From NCBI RefSeq assembly GCF_012027495.1, contig NZ_SNUK01000002.1:186001-250000 (forward strand): 64,000 nucleotides of DNA, written 5' to 3'. Source of the stretch: Thermococcus sp. JdF3 (GTDB taxonomy: Archaea; Methanobacteriota_B; Thermococci; Thermococcales; Thermococcaceae). The notes beneath the pieces were generated by a model, which saw only the letters and a program-made list of their open reading frames with translations, ran no database searches and had not been told where the DNA came from. Of this stretch, positions 25,701 through 33,516 are shown in pieces. The position numbers and the translations under genes were made by a program. Numbering within the stretch: the stretch's first letter is position 1; the number at the start of each line of letters is the position of its first letter.

Positions 25701-26303
25701 TTATAGGAGGACACATAGAACGTCGAAGAGCACCGAGCCGAGCCAGTGGAGGAGAAAGCTGGGGAGAAAGCTCCCGGCCCGAAGGTCGAGTTTGGCGAAG
25801 ACTATTCCCGCCACGAACGAATAGGGAACCTCTATGCCCGGCTTTCCAACGTGGACAAGGGCGTAGGGAACATCCTGCGCCAGAATCCCGAGCCATTCAT
25901 TCTTTCTAGCGAGGGGAAAGAGCAGTATTCCCCTGTAAAATGCCTCGTGGGCGAACATTATGGCCCCTATGGCCAGCTCCTTGACGATGAAATCAAGCGG
26001 TCCCGAGTATTCAAATATTGGATAGTACTCCTTCATCGACGGGATTGTCGTGCCGTAGAGGCTCAGCGGAATGGTGGCAATGAAAAGGAAAAGGGCCCAC
26101 CGATACTCGGAAAGCCTGCCCGCCTGAACCCCCAGCTCCCCCCGTTCGAAGCCTAGGGCATACGCTAAGACTAGGGGAAGGGCGAAGTAGAAGAGGGCGT
26201 TGTAACCGGCCCACCTGAAGAGCCCGCCGCCGCTGTACCTGACGGCGAGGATAAATGGTATTGAGAGTGCATAGAGAACGTACGGGTTGCGTCTGAGTTT
26301 CAT
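25701..26303 (-). CDS. CPBP-family intramembrane protease-like protein
   Basis: The 200-residue membrane protein carries the Abi/CPBP signature in reduced form. HEAFYRG replaces the usual EExxxR, followed by a second block with His (ALVHVGKPG) and a third (LHWLGSVLFD). About six hydrophobic segments are visible. Relatives process prenylated proteins or protect bacteriocin producers, and their role in archaea is unknown. ATG 26303, with GGTGTGA upstream, is preferred. A GTG at 26315 would overlap the preceding stop but lacks a ribosome site. Confidence 0.75.
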   Translation of the reverse strand: MKLRRNPYVLYALSIPFILAVRYSGGGLFRWAGYNALFYFALPLVLAYALGFERGELGVQAGRLSEYRWALFLFIATIPLSLYGTTIPSMKEYYPIFEYSGPLDFIVKELAIGAIMFAHEAFYRGILLFPLARKNEWLGILAQDVPYALVHVGKPGIEVPYSFVAGIVFAKLDLRAGSFLPSFLLHWLGSVLFDVLCVLL

Positions 26304-26311
26304 AGGGGCAT

Positions 26312-27220
26312 TCACACCATGAAGCTTATCTGGACGCTGTTTGCGTACCTCCTTATCTCTATGCCCCGGTTCGTGAACACTATGCCTATTTCAAGCGGCC
26401 TCTTTGGATTGGCCCTTCTGATGACCCTTATGCCAACCTCCGTTCCAATCCGGTCCTTGTTGAGACGGTTCATATAGGAGTAAAGGAGGGTGAGGAAGTT
26501 CCTGTAGTCCTGCATCTCCTCAAAGAACTCCTTCTGCTCCGGATTTAGCCGGGGGTATATGTATCTGTGGAAAAACCAGTCAAAAGAGCTCCGTGTTTCA
26601 GTCGCGTACGCAAAAAGCAGCTTATAGAACTCCATGTTCTTGTTGCCGAACGAGGAGTCTATACCCGTTATGGCCCTTCCGAGATAGCTGGATGCCTCGC
26701 TTAATTTCATATTTATCAGCGTCAGCTCCATGTCTCCCCCGCGGAGGTCCATCTGAATGTATCTGTCCGCCCCAAAGTCCATGTAGATTGTGCTGTAGAA
26801 GAGAATCAGCCTCCGCGGACGGTAGCTCATCTGCTGAAGAATCCGACGAAGGACATCGCCCAGCCTGTTCAGCTGTCTGGGGTCGCCTATCATGAGGGCC
26901 TCTATTCCCATGATGCTGTCCTGAAGGGCCACATCATTATCAAGCCAAAATTCAATCTCCCTCCGCCATCCGGGCATGTTGTATCTGTTGAGAACCTTCA
27001 GATCCACTATGGAGACGGGAACTTCCTTTTGAATCCTTCCGAATCTCCTCTTGAAAATCACCACCGGATGATACCCCGTCGAAGGGTTGAGACGGGAGAC
27101 CGGGATTTCACTCACCTTACGAAGGGCCAGCAACGCACTCCGAATCTTTGGAACGTCATCTTTAACGAATTTTGAGCCGAGGTCTTCCAGCAGTATCCTA
27201 AGCCTCTCCTCGCTGACCAT
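26312..27220 (-). CDS. unknown 302-residue protein
   Basis: The gene starts at ATG 27220 with GGTGTGGTG upstream and ends 8 bases before the CPBP-type gene start. The protein is rich in charged helices with many Arg (GYHPVVIFKRRFGRIQ, MSYRPRRLILFYSTIYMDFGADRYIQMDLRGGDMEL-type blocks). There is no signal peptide or membrane helix. The C-terminal 40 residues form a probable small beta sheet (LEIGIVFTNRGIEIRRYANSVQ). I do not recognise it. The tight spacing suggests one transcript with the CPBP-type membrane protein. Confidence 0.7.
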   Translation of the reverse strand: MVSEERLRILLEDLGSKFVKDDVPKIRSALLALRKVSEIPVSRLNPSTGYHPVVIFKRRFGRIQKEVPVSIVDLKVLNRYNMPGWRREIEFWLDNDVALQDSIMGIEALMIGDPRQLNRLGDVLRRILQQMSYRPRRLILFYSTIYMDFGADRYIQMDLRGGDMELTLINMKLSEASSYLGRAITGIDSSFGNKNMEFYKLLFAYATETRSSFDWFFHRYIYPRLNPEQKEFFEEMQDYRNFLTLLYSYMNRLNKDRIGTEVGIRVIRRANPKRPLEIGIVFTNRGIEIRRYANSVQISFMV

Positions 27221-27262
27221 GCACCACACCAGAATAGATATAAAAAGAAGGGATTAAAAACC

Positions 27263-28300
27263 TCACTCCGAGTCCTCGGCCGTGGACTCGCCCTTCTTCT
27301 CCTCGGCCGCCTTGGTCTTCTTCTTGCTGGTGGTCTTCTTGGTCGTCGTTCTCCTGGTCTTTCTGCCCTTGGTGCTCTTTCTGGTGGTGCTCTTCCGGGT
27401 GGTCTTCTTTTTGGCCTTCTTCTCGGTCTCTTCCTTCTTCTCTGCTGCCTCGGTCTCCTCGGCCTTTTCACTGGAGGGCTCCTCGGCCTCCGTTACCTCC
27501 TTTTCCTCGACCGCGGTCTCGCCCTCATCGGTCTTCTCGACGAGCGGCTCGCTGACCTCCTCCTCGAGCTCCACAACTTCCTCGCCCTTCTCCTCGGGCG
27601 GCTTGAGGAGCTCGTCAACGCCCGGTTTGAAGTTGACCTCCTCGTAGCCGATGAACTTGAGGTCGCTCTCAAGGAGTATCTCGCCGAGGACAAGGGTGTT
27701 CTTGTCAAGCCCAGCGTTGCTGAAGTCCACGGTAACGTCCTTCTCTCCAACCTCAATGATGACCTTTCCGGGGTCCACCCGGGGCATGCGGAGCTCTATC
27801 AGGGCCTTGACTTTCTCTATTGGATCCTCAATCTTCTCAACAACCTCTGCCTCGTAGACGAGGTGCTTGCCGGCGTAGGGGTGGTTGAAATCAACCCTCA
27901 CGCGGCCGCCGCTGACGGTGAGGACGCGGCCCTTGAGCTTCCTTCCGCTCTCAGTCTCTATCTCAACCGGCATTCCCGGGAACGGGTAGATGCCCTGTCT
28001 CCTGAACTGGCCGAGGGTGAAGGTCTTGATGAGCTTGGGGTCGCGCTTTCCAAAGCCCTTCTCGGGCGGAACTATTATCTCGTACTTCTTTCCGACCTCG
28101 AGGCCATCAAGCTGCTCGTCGAGGCCGCCGAGGACGTGACCGGCGCCGACGGCTATCGGAACCGGGCCGTAAATACCGTTCTCGTTGTAGATTCCGGCTT
28201 CCTTGGCAACCTCCTCGTAGGTGGTGTCAAAGACCTCGCCGGTCTCCTTGACCTTTCCGGTGTAGTGAAGCCTTATGACGTCTCCCTTCTGAACCTTCAT
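27263..28300 (-). CDS. long FKBP-type peptidyl-prolyl isomerase with acidic and then basic tail
   Basis: The protein assists folding by turning X-Pro bonds. Residues 1 to about 155 are the archaeal FKBP with inserted flap domain (RLHYTGKVKETGEVFDTTYEE, IAVGAGHVLGGLDEQLDGLEVG, VDFNHPYAGKHLVYEAEV). Residues about 156-235 are the extra C-terminal domain of the 26-30 kDa archaeal class. The last 110 residues are unusual. An acidic Glu-rich stretch (about 236-285) is followed by a Lys/Thr/Arg-rich stretch with KSTTRKST, KTRRTTTKKTT and SKKKTK repeats, like histone H1 or AlgP tails. ATG 28300 (or 28303) follows GGAGG. A GC palindrome lies upstream at 28361-28376. Confidence 0.93.
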   Translation of the reverse strand: MKVQKGDVIRLHYTGKVKETGEVFDTTYEEVAKEAGIYNENGIYGPVPIAVGAGHVLGGLDEQLDGLEVGKKYEIIVPPEKGFGKRDPKLIKTFTLGQFRRQGIYPFPGMPVEIETESGRKLKGRVLTVSGGRVRVDFNHPYAGKHLVYEAEVVEKIEDPIEKVKALIELRMPRVDPGKVIIEVGEKDVTVDFSNAGLDKNTLVLGEILLESDLKFIGYEEVNFKPGVDELLKPPEEKGEEVVELEEEVSEPLVEKTDEGETAVEEKEVTEAEEPSSEKAEETEAAEKKEETEKKAKKKTTRKSTTRKSTKGRKTRRTTTKKTTSKKKTKAAEEKKGESTAEDSE

Positions 28301-28360
28301 CATCGTAACCTCCTTTTTCCTGCTCTACCCCGGATTGAGAGGGTTGCTTTTTAAGCTTTT

Positions 28361-28376
28361 GCCGGCGGCCGCCGGC
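28361..28376. promoter_or_regulatory. perfect 16-bp GC palindrome between fkbp and cysS
   Basis: GCCGGCGG followed by CCGCCGGC reads the same on both strands. It lies just upstream of the fkbp minus-strand TATA-like region (CTTAAAAAG, about 28349-28357) in the 185-bp divergent gap. An A-T-poor palindrome at this position could be an activator or repressor site for the chaperone gene. The cysS TATA-like CTAATAAAAGG lies at 28445-28455. Confidence 0.4.
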
Positions 28377-28485
28377 ACACACCCGGGGACTTCCAATAAA
28401 GAGAAGGCCGCGTACACAGATCTGGCCATAATGAAGGCGATAACCTAATAAAAGGGCTTCGCGAAGTTCCCCCGGTGGTGAGAAG

Positions 28486-29916
28486 ATGGCCATAAGAGTG
28501 TACAACACCCTGACGAGGCAGAAGGAGGAGTTCAGGCCTTTGAGAGACGGGGAGGTCAGGATGTACGTCTGTGGGCCAACGGTTTACGATTACACTCATC
28601 TCGGCCACGCGAGAACCTACGTGGCCTTCGACGTTATCCGGAGATACCTTGAGCACAGGGGCTACACAGTCCTCATGGTGATGAACTTCACGGACATCGA
28701 CGATAAAATCATCCGCAGGGCGAATGAAACCGGTGAAGACCCCAAGGAGCTCGCCGAGAGGTTCCTGCGCCTCTTCCTCGAGGACATGGAGGCCCTGAAG
28801 GTCAAGCCGGCCGACATCTACCCGCGCGTCACCGAGCACATGGAGGACATCATAGAGTTCGTGAGGAAGCTCCAGGAGAAGGGCTACGCCTACGAGGGAA
28901 GCGACGGCGTTTACTTTGAGGTTCAGAGGTTTAAGGACTACGGAAAGCTGAGCAAGATACGGCGGGAGGACCTCGTAAAGGGCGCGCGCGTCGAGCCCGG
29001 CGAGGGCAAGAGGAACCCCGAGGACTTCGCCCTCTGGAAGAAGGCAAAGCCCGGCGAGCCGAAGTGGGAAAGCCCCTGGGGCGAGGGGAGGCCGGGCTGG
29101 CACATAGAGTGCTCCACGATGAGCACCAAGTACCTCGGCGAGAGCTTCGACATCCACGGCGGCGGCAACGACCTCATCTTCCCGCACCACGAGAACGAGA
29201 TAGCCCAGACCGAGGCCTGCACCGGCCACGAGTGGGTTCGCTACTGGCTCCACACCGGCTTTCTCATGGTGAACGGCGAGAAAATGAGCAAGAGCCTCGG
29301 CAACTTCGTGACGATAAGGGAGATGCTGGAGCGCTACGACCCCGAGGTGATAAGGCTTTTCATTCTCCAGAGGCACTACCGCTCGCCCCTCGACTACACT
29401 GAGGAGGGCATGGAGCACGCAAAGAACAACCTTGAGAGGCTCTACAACACCCTCGAGAACATCCGCGTGGCCATGGAGAGGGCCGATATAGCATTCAAGT
29501 GGGGTCAGGAAGAGTTCGAGACCTACGAGGCGATAAGAAACGCGAGGGAGAAGTTCTACAGCGCCATGGACGACGACTTCAACACTGCCGAAGCTTTAAA
29601 GGCGGTGTTCGAGGCGAGCAACGCGGTCAACAGGTATCTAACGAAGGTTGAAAAGCCGAAGGAGAGCATCCTTCGCAAGGCGCTGGAGTTCTTCAGGATT
29701 GTAAGCGAGGTCTTCGGCATCTTCGAGGACTACTTCAGGGAGCAGAGGGCGGGCGAGGAGGAGGCCCTTATCCAGCTCCTCATTGACGTCCGCGCCCAGC
29801 TCAGGAAGGAGCGCAACTTTGCTTTGGCCGACAGAATAAGGGCAGAGCTCAGGGAGATGGGCATTCAGCTCGAGGACACCCCGCAGGGAACGGTTTGGAA
29901 GAGGGTCAGGGTTTAG
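28486..29916 (+). CDS. cysS: cysteinyl-tRNA synthetase
   Basis: The enzyme charges tRNA-Cys in the cytoplasm. The 476-residue class I synthetase has the first zinc cysteine in YVCGPTVYD and the HIGH-type motif THLGHART. IECSTMS and HHENEIAQ complete the zinc site. EKMSKSLGN is the KMSKS loop. The DALR-like anticodon-binding helices occupy the C-terminal third. ATG 28486 is preceded by GGTGGTGAG. A minus-strand small gene overlaps its end by 11 bases. The CRISPR array follows. Confidence 0.97.
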   Translation: MAIRVYNTLTRQKEEFRPLRDGEVRMYVCGPTVYDYTHLGHARTYVAFDVIRRYLEHRGYTVLMVMNFTDIDDKIIRRANETGEDPKELAERFLRLFLEDMEALKVKPADIYPRVTEHMEDIIEFVRKLQEKGYAYEGSDGVYFEVQRFKDYGKLSKIRREDLVKGARVEPGEGKRNPEDFALWKKAKPGEPKWESPWGEGRPGWHIECSTMSTKYLGESFDIHGGGNDLIFPHHENEIAQTEACTGHEWVRYWLHTGFLMVNGEKMSKSLGNFVTIREMLERYDPEVIRLFILQRHYRSPLDYTEEGMEHAKNNLERLYNTLENIRVAMERADIAFKWGQEEFETYEAIRNAREKFYSAMDDDFNTAEALKAVFEASNAVNRYLTKVEKPKESILRKALEFFRIVSEVFGIFEDYFREQRAGEEEALIQLLIDVRAQLRKERNFALADRIRAELREMGIQLEDTPQGTVWKRVRV

Positions 29917-30076
29917 CCTCTCCCCCGTGATCTGGATTACATTCCACCCGGAACTTCCTGAAACGGGTTGGTCTTCTTATTTCTTCAAAATCTATCCAGC
30001 CCATCTCCGCCAGCCTTACAAGGTCCCGCGCAGCCGGGTCTGTCCTCCCTTTGTCCCTCCACTTTTTTCGAACCAC
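29906..30076 (-). CDS. small basic protein (56 residues) next to the CRISPR trailer end
   Basis: The minus strand codes for 56 residues from GTG 30076 to a TGA inside the end of cysS. A strong ribosome site, GGTGGGGA, sits before the GTG. The product is rich in Arg and Lys (VRKKWRDKGRTD, EEIRRPTRFRKFRVE) with one cysteine and a helix DLVRLAEMGW. The composition looks like real coding sequence. No family is recognised. Reading further upstream in frame meets a TAG inside the first degenerate CRISPR repeat. The gene may therefore be complete, or it may be the tail of a longer gene cut by the array. Confidence 0.5.
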   Translation of the reverse strand: MVRKKWRDKGRTDPAARDLVRLAEMGWIDFEEIRRPTRFRKFRVECNPDHGGEAKP

Positions 30077-30104
30077 GGCTCCCCACCCGGAGTCACGATG
30101 TTTG

Positions 30105-30134
30105 CTTTCAATTCTCCTAGAGTCCTATTGTCCG
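30105..30134 (-). repeat. strongly decayed terminal CRISPR repeat
   Basis: The first 26 bases match the consensus except for one T-to-C change, while the last four bases (TCCG instead of CAAC) are lost. The interval to the next repeat is 52 bp rather than 34-39. This is the oldest end of the array. Confidence 0.85.
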
Positions 30135-30153
30135 GGGGGACGTTCGGTCCCCC
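30135..30153. repeat. GC hairpin inside the last CRISPR interval
   Basis: GGGGGAC, five bases, then GTCCCCC is a perfect 7-bp stem. It lies between the two decayed repeats, where pre-crRNA transcription leaves the array. It could act as an RNA end or pause structure. Confidence 0.55.
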
Positions 30154-30186
30154 ACACCCCTCGAACTTCCGCGGGGGTTTTATAGA

Positions 30187-30216
30187 GTTTCAATTCTCAT
30201 AGAGTCTTATTGCAAC
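30187..30216 (-). repeat. mildly decayed CRISPR repeat
   Basis: Two substitutions (first base C to G, and CTCCT to CTCAT) mark this repeat as next to the old end of the array. Confidence 0.9.
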
Positions 30217-31951
30217 GTCGCCATACAGACCGAGAAGCCCAAGACAGAGCCGTCTTTCAATTCTCCTAGAGTCTTATTGCAACCACGACCATGTATACAT
30301 CATTCCAACGTTGAACTGTCTTTCAATTCTCCTAGAGTCTTATTGCAACGTGATAAGAAGATTTTCATAGATGAGAAATCGCTAGCTTTCAATTCTCCTA
30401 GAGTCTTATTGCAACTTAAAACCCCGAGCTCCTCCGCCTTTTCCTCGACCTTCCTTTCAATTCTCCTAGAGTCTTATTGCAACAGTTCATTTTCATGCAC
30501 TCTCGCGAACTTTCGTGAGACTTTCAATTCTCCTAGAGTCTTATTGCAACTAGGTGATGTCCAGCTCGTAGCCCTCGTCCGGCTCCACTTTCAATTCTCC
30601 TAGAGTCTTATTGCAACGAGGGCAAAATCGCCGAAAACGTGAGATACAGCAGGAACTTTCAATTCTCCTAGAGTCTTATTGCAACCCAACACCCACATAC
30701 CCCCACACGCTCATACAAACAGCTTTCAATTCTCCTAGAGTCTTATTGCAACCTTCCTCCCGGGCCGGGAGGGGCACCGTGCCCGAGCTTTCAATTCTCC
30801 TAGAGTCTTATTGCAACCATTATTATACTTGCCTGCAGGACTTATATGTTTTACTTTCAATTCTCCTAGAGTCTTATTGCAACGTTCCAGGTGAGTTCGA
30901 GCGTGTAAGAGCCCTCGCTCTTTCAATTCTCCTAGAGTCTTATTGCAACTTCAAGATGGATTTGGAGGTCGAGGGGAAAATATACTTTCAATTCTCCTAG
31001 AGTCTTATTGCAACGAGACCATCAGAGCGATAGAAGCCCTTAGAACCGAGCTTTCAATTCTCCTAGAGTCTTATTGCAACTGAACATTCGTCACATATAG
31101 CCGTGACCTCTTCCGTCCTTTCAATTCTCCTAGAGTCTTATTGCAACTCAGGGACTGGAAATTACTGGTTTGACTACGCAGTTCTTTCAATTCTCCTAGA
31201 GTCTTATTGCAACATACTTAAAGCCCTGGAGGAGAAGAAAATCTTAGTCCTTTCAATTCTCCTAGAGTCTTATTGCAACACCCTATCAAGATACAAAACA
31301 AAACCCTCGAAGTCCTCCTTTCAATTCTCCTAGAGTCTTATTGCAACAAGACTGCGGGCACGATAACGCCGACTAAAAGCACTTTCAATTCTCCTAGAGT
31401 CTTATTGCAACGCTCATAGACCTCACCCGCGACAGGGCGACCTTCTACGCCTTTCAATTCTCCTAGAGTCTTATTGCAACCTTCTCCAGCGCCTTACTGA
31501 ACTCCTTGAGATCCTCACTTTCAATTCTCCTAGAGTCTTATTGCAACCTCAGAGGTCCCGGAGAAGCTCGGCATCGGCCAGCTCTTTCAATTCTCCTAGA
31601 GTCTTATTGCAACGGGTGAGGCATGAAGGCGAGCAAGATGATCATCCTCACTTTCAATTCTCCTAGAGTCTTATTGCAACGGTAAAACTGAGGAGTATAA
31701 TCACCCCCACGATTAAACTTTCAATTCTCCTAGAGTCTTATTGCAACCGGTATCTCCACGTTCCCGCTCTCTGCGTTCGTCTTGCTTTCAATTCTCCTAG
31801 AGTCTTATTGCAACTTACGGGCACGGAGAGGGGTAAGGCAGGGGTAGTCTCCCCTTTCAATTCTCCTAGAGTCTTATTGCAACGATAATCCTCTTAGCGT
31901 CTTCAATGTCCTCCTCATGGGCTTTCAATTCTCCTAGAGTCTTATTGCAAC

Positions 31952-32460
31952 AGGACGGGAATTCCGTTTGTTTGCCCAATGGAGTTATTGTATGGCGCCG
32001 ATATTTAAATCTTTCTGGAAACCGGGCCAAAAGCGGTCGAACCGGGGGAGGATTCCAGGGATGCATAACCGTGCCTGACTGGAAAAACCCCTTTCCAAAC
32101 CCAGCTTTTTTGGGGAGGGTGGAGATGCCCGCAGTTTCCTGACCTGAGAAAGCCTTCTGAATCACCAATGGTGCGTCACAATGTGCCGGATAACGAAAAA
32201 AGCAAATTTCCACAGGTAAAATCGGTTTCTGGGCCCCCATTACGGCTGTTTTCGGCATTCCGAAGAAAATTCGTTATAATATTGTAAATAAAACGCAACA
32301 TGATGTCACAACTCCAGAAGTATAAACTCCGGCTTCCAGAGACTTGATTGCGGGATTTTCCCAGAAAAGAGCGATAAAACGCCCCCGCTTTGGAGAACAC
32401 GGGGTTTAATCGTGATACTCGACCCACCGGCAGATTTGGGGTGCTTTTTCTCTCTGGAAA
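31952..32460 (-). other. CRISPR leader region (no convincing gene)
   Basis: The gap between the array and the next gene is 584 bp and more AT-rich than its surroundings. Thermococcales CRISPR leaders are about 500 bp, which fits. The minus-strand TATA box is at 32001-32010. Short open frames here lack ribosome sites and coding character. The precise outer boundary is not visible in the sequence. The last ~75 bp belong to the promoter of the phosphoribosyltransferase. Confidence 0.7.
32001..32010 (-). promoter_or_regulatory. TATA box for pre-crRNA transcription
   Basis: The minus strand reads ATTTAAATAT after a BRE-like CAGAAAG. A start about 25 bases further on would fall near 31976-31980, just before the first repeat at 31951. 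Confidence 0.65.
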
Positions 32461-32495
32461 TTAACAGGGCCATGTCAAAACGTCCTCCAAAAACC

Positions 32496-32503
32496 TTAAA
32501 TAA
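32496..32503 (+). promoter_or_regulatory. TATA box of the phosphoribosyltransferase gene
   Basis: TTAAATAA follows AAAAACC, a good BRE-TATA combination. It lies 33-40 bp before the ATG at 32536. Confidence 0.6.
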
Positions 32504-32535
32504 AACTTCGTTTTTGCTCCGTTAAGGGAAATCCA

Positions 32536-33183
32536 ATGAAGAAGTTTCCGGCGTATCTCGCTTCTTGGGACGACATAGAAAGGTGGGCAAAGGAAGGAGC
32601 ATGGAAGATTCTCGAAGACGGATGGAGGCCCGACGTGGTGGTCGGACTCGCCAGGGGGGGCTGGGTTGCAGCGAGGCTCTACTGCGACTACCTCGGCGTC
32701 AAGGACCTGGTCAGCCTCAAGGTAGAGCACTGGGGCGTAACGGCCACCCCGGACGGAAAGGCAAAGCTCAGGTACGGCACCAGCTACGACCTTAGCGGCA
32801 AGAAGGTCCTCATCGTCGACGACATCAGTGACACGGGCGAGAGCCTGACGCTCGCCAAGAACTACATCGAGGGCAAGGGGCCGGCTGAGATAAGGGTCGC
32901 CACGCTCCTCACCATCAGGGGCTCCCGCTTCAAGCCTGACTACTACGGCGAGGAGATCGACTGGGCGTGGATAGTCTTCCCGTGGAACTTCATTGAGGAC
33001 ATGATTAACCTCGTTGGCAACCTCCTTGAGGAGAAGGAAGCTCTGACCACCGATGAAATCATCGAACTGTTCAGGGAGCTCCATGGGATGGAGGTGCCGA
33101 AGGGCAGGCTCGAAGAGGCACTCCGCATGGCGGAGCGCAGGAAGGTTTTTAAGTTCCGCGAGGGAGCCTGGCGCAGAGCCTGA
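32536..33183 (+). CDS. purine phosphoribosyltransferase (xanthine/guanine/hypoxanthine type) with C-terminal extension
   Basis: The enzyme should join a purine base to PRPP in nucleotide salvage. The PRPP loop VLIVDDISDTGESL spans about residues 92-105. The pyrophosphate-loop region VVGLARGGWVAARL spans about 34-47. A base-binding hood DWAWIVFPWNF follows around 141-151. The last 55 residues form a helical extension (LTTDEIIELFRELHGMEV, GRLEEALRMAERRKVFK) that resembles a small winged-helix or tetramer contact, so a regulatory role is possible. Base preference is not readable. The promoter is at 32496-32503. A small gene follows after 12 bases. Confidence 0.88.
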   Translation: MKKFPAYLASWDDIERWAKEGAWKILEDGWRPDVVVGLARGGWVAARLYCDYLGVKDLVSLKVEHWGVTATPDGKAKLRYGTSYDLSGKKVLIVDDISDTGESLTLAKNYIEGKGPAEIRVATLLTIRGSRFKPDYYGEEIDWAWIVFPWNFIEDMINLVGNLLEEKEALTTDEIIELFRELHGMEVPKGRLEEALRMAERRKVFKFREGAWRRA

Positions 33184-33195
33184 GGGTGTGATAGA

Positions 33196-33516
33196 TTGGA
33201 CCTGGAAAAGAAGGTTCAGGAAATCAGGAATCACAGCGTTTACGCCAGGGAAATCTACGAAATGCACAGCGAGAGCATAGACCGGGTACTCGAGAACTAC
33301 GACGGTCTCAAGGAGGACTACCTCAACGACCACTCCCGCGCCCGCATCGTGAGGATCGTCTTCAACGAGGACAACGGTCTCCCGCTGGCGATAGAGTTCA
33401 ACAGGAAGGACGACAGCTTCAAGGGCTTCACAATAGCTATCGGCAAGCCCCACATAAGGAGCAACGGAAACGGAAAGGGCGGGGATGAACCCCCTCACGA
33501 AGACTCCAGCGGCTGA
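33196..33516 (+). CDS. unknown 106-residue charged protein
   Basis: The likely start is TTG 33196 with GGTGTGA upstream. Residues 1-45 are a long charged helix (EKKVQEIRNHSVYAREIYEM). Residues 46-90 form probable beta strands (RIVRIVFNEDNGLPLAIEFN, GFTIAIGKP), and the tail is Gly/Asn-rich. It sits 12 bases after the phosphoribosyltransferase gene on the same transcript. It overlaps by 22 bases the end of the opposite-strand peptidase gene. I see no known family. Confidence 0.65.
   Translation: MDLEKKVQEIRNHSVYAREIYEMHSESIDRVLENYDGLKEDYLNDHSRARIVRIVFNEDNGLPLAIEFNRKDDSFKGFTIAIGKPHIRSNGNGKGGDEPPHEDSSG

Larger units (their letters stand above)
30105..31951 (-). CRISPR. CRISPR array, 28 repeats of 30 bp and 27 intervals, transcribed from the minus strand
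   Basis: Twenty-six identical repeats start CTTTCAATTC and end TTATTGCAAC on the plus strand. They begin at 30254, 30320, 30386, 30454, 30521, 30588, 30656, 30723, 30788, 30854, 30920, 30985, 31051, 31118, 31184, 31250, 31318, 31382, 31451, 31518, 31584, 31651, 31718, 31785, 31854 and 31922. Two decayed repeats lie at 30105 and 30187. Spacers between good repeats are 34-39 bp. On the minus strand the repeat ends ATTGAAAG, the known Pyrococcus crRNA 5' tag. Decay at the low-coordinate end and a TATA box beyond the high-coordinate end both place the leader at 31952 onward. No cas gene is in the window, so the array relies on a cas locus elsewhere. Confidence 0.98.

Noticed and set aside
28351-29418. 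355-codon minus-strand open frame inside cysS
   Set aside because: Antisense shadow of cysS with Val/Leu/Glu-biased nonsense composition.
30277-31333. Plus-strand open frames through the CRISPR array with repeated SILLESYCN peptides
   Set aside because: They are translations of the 30-bp repeat and random spacers, with no ribosome sites.
31906-32427. Small open frames in the CRISPR leader region
   Set aside because: They include part of a repeat or lack start signals, and their composition does not look coding.
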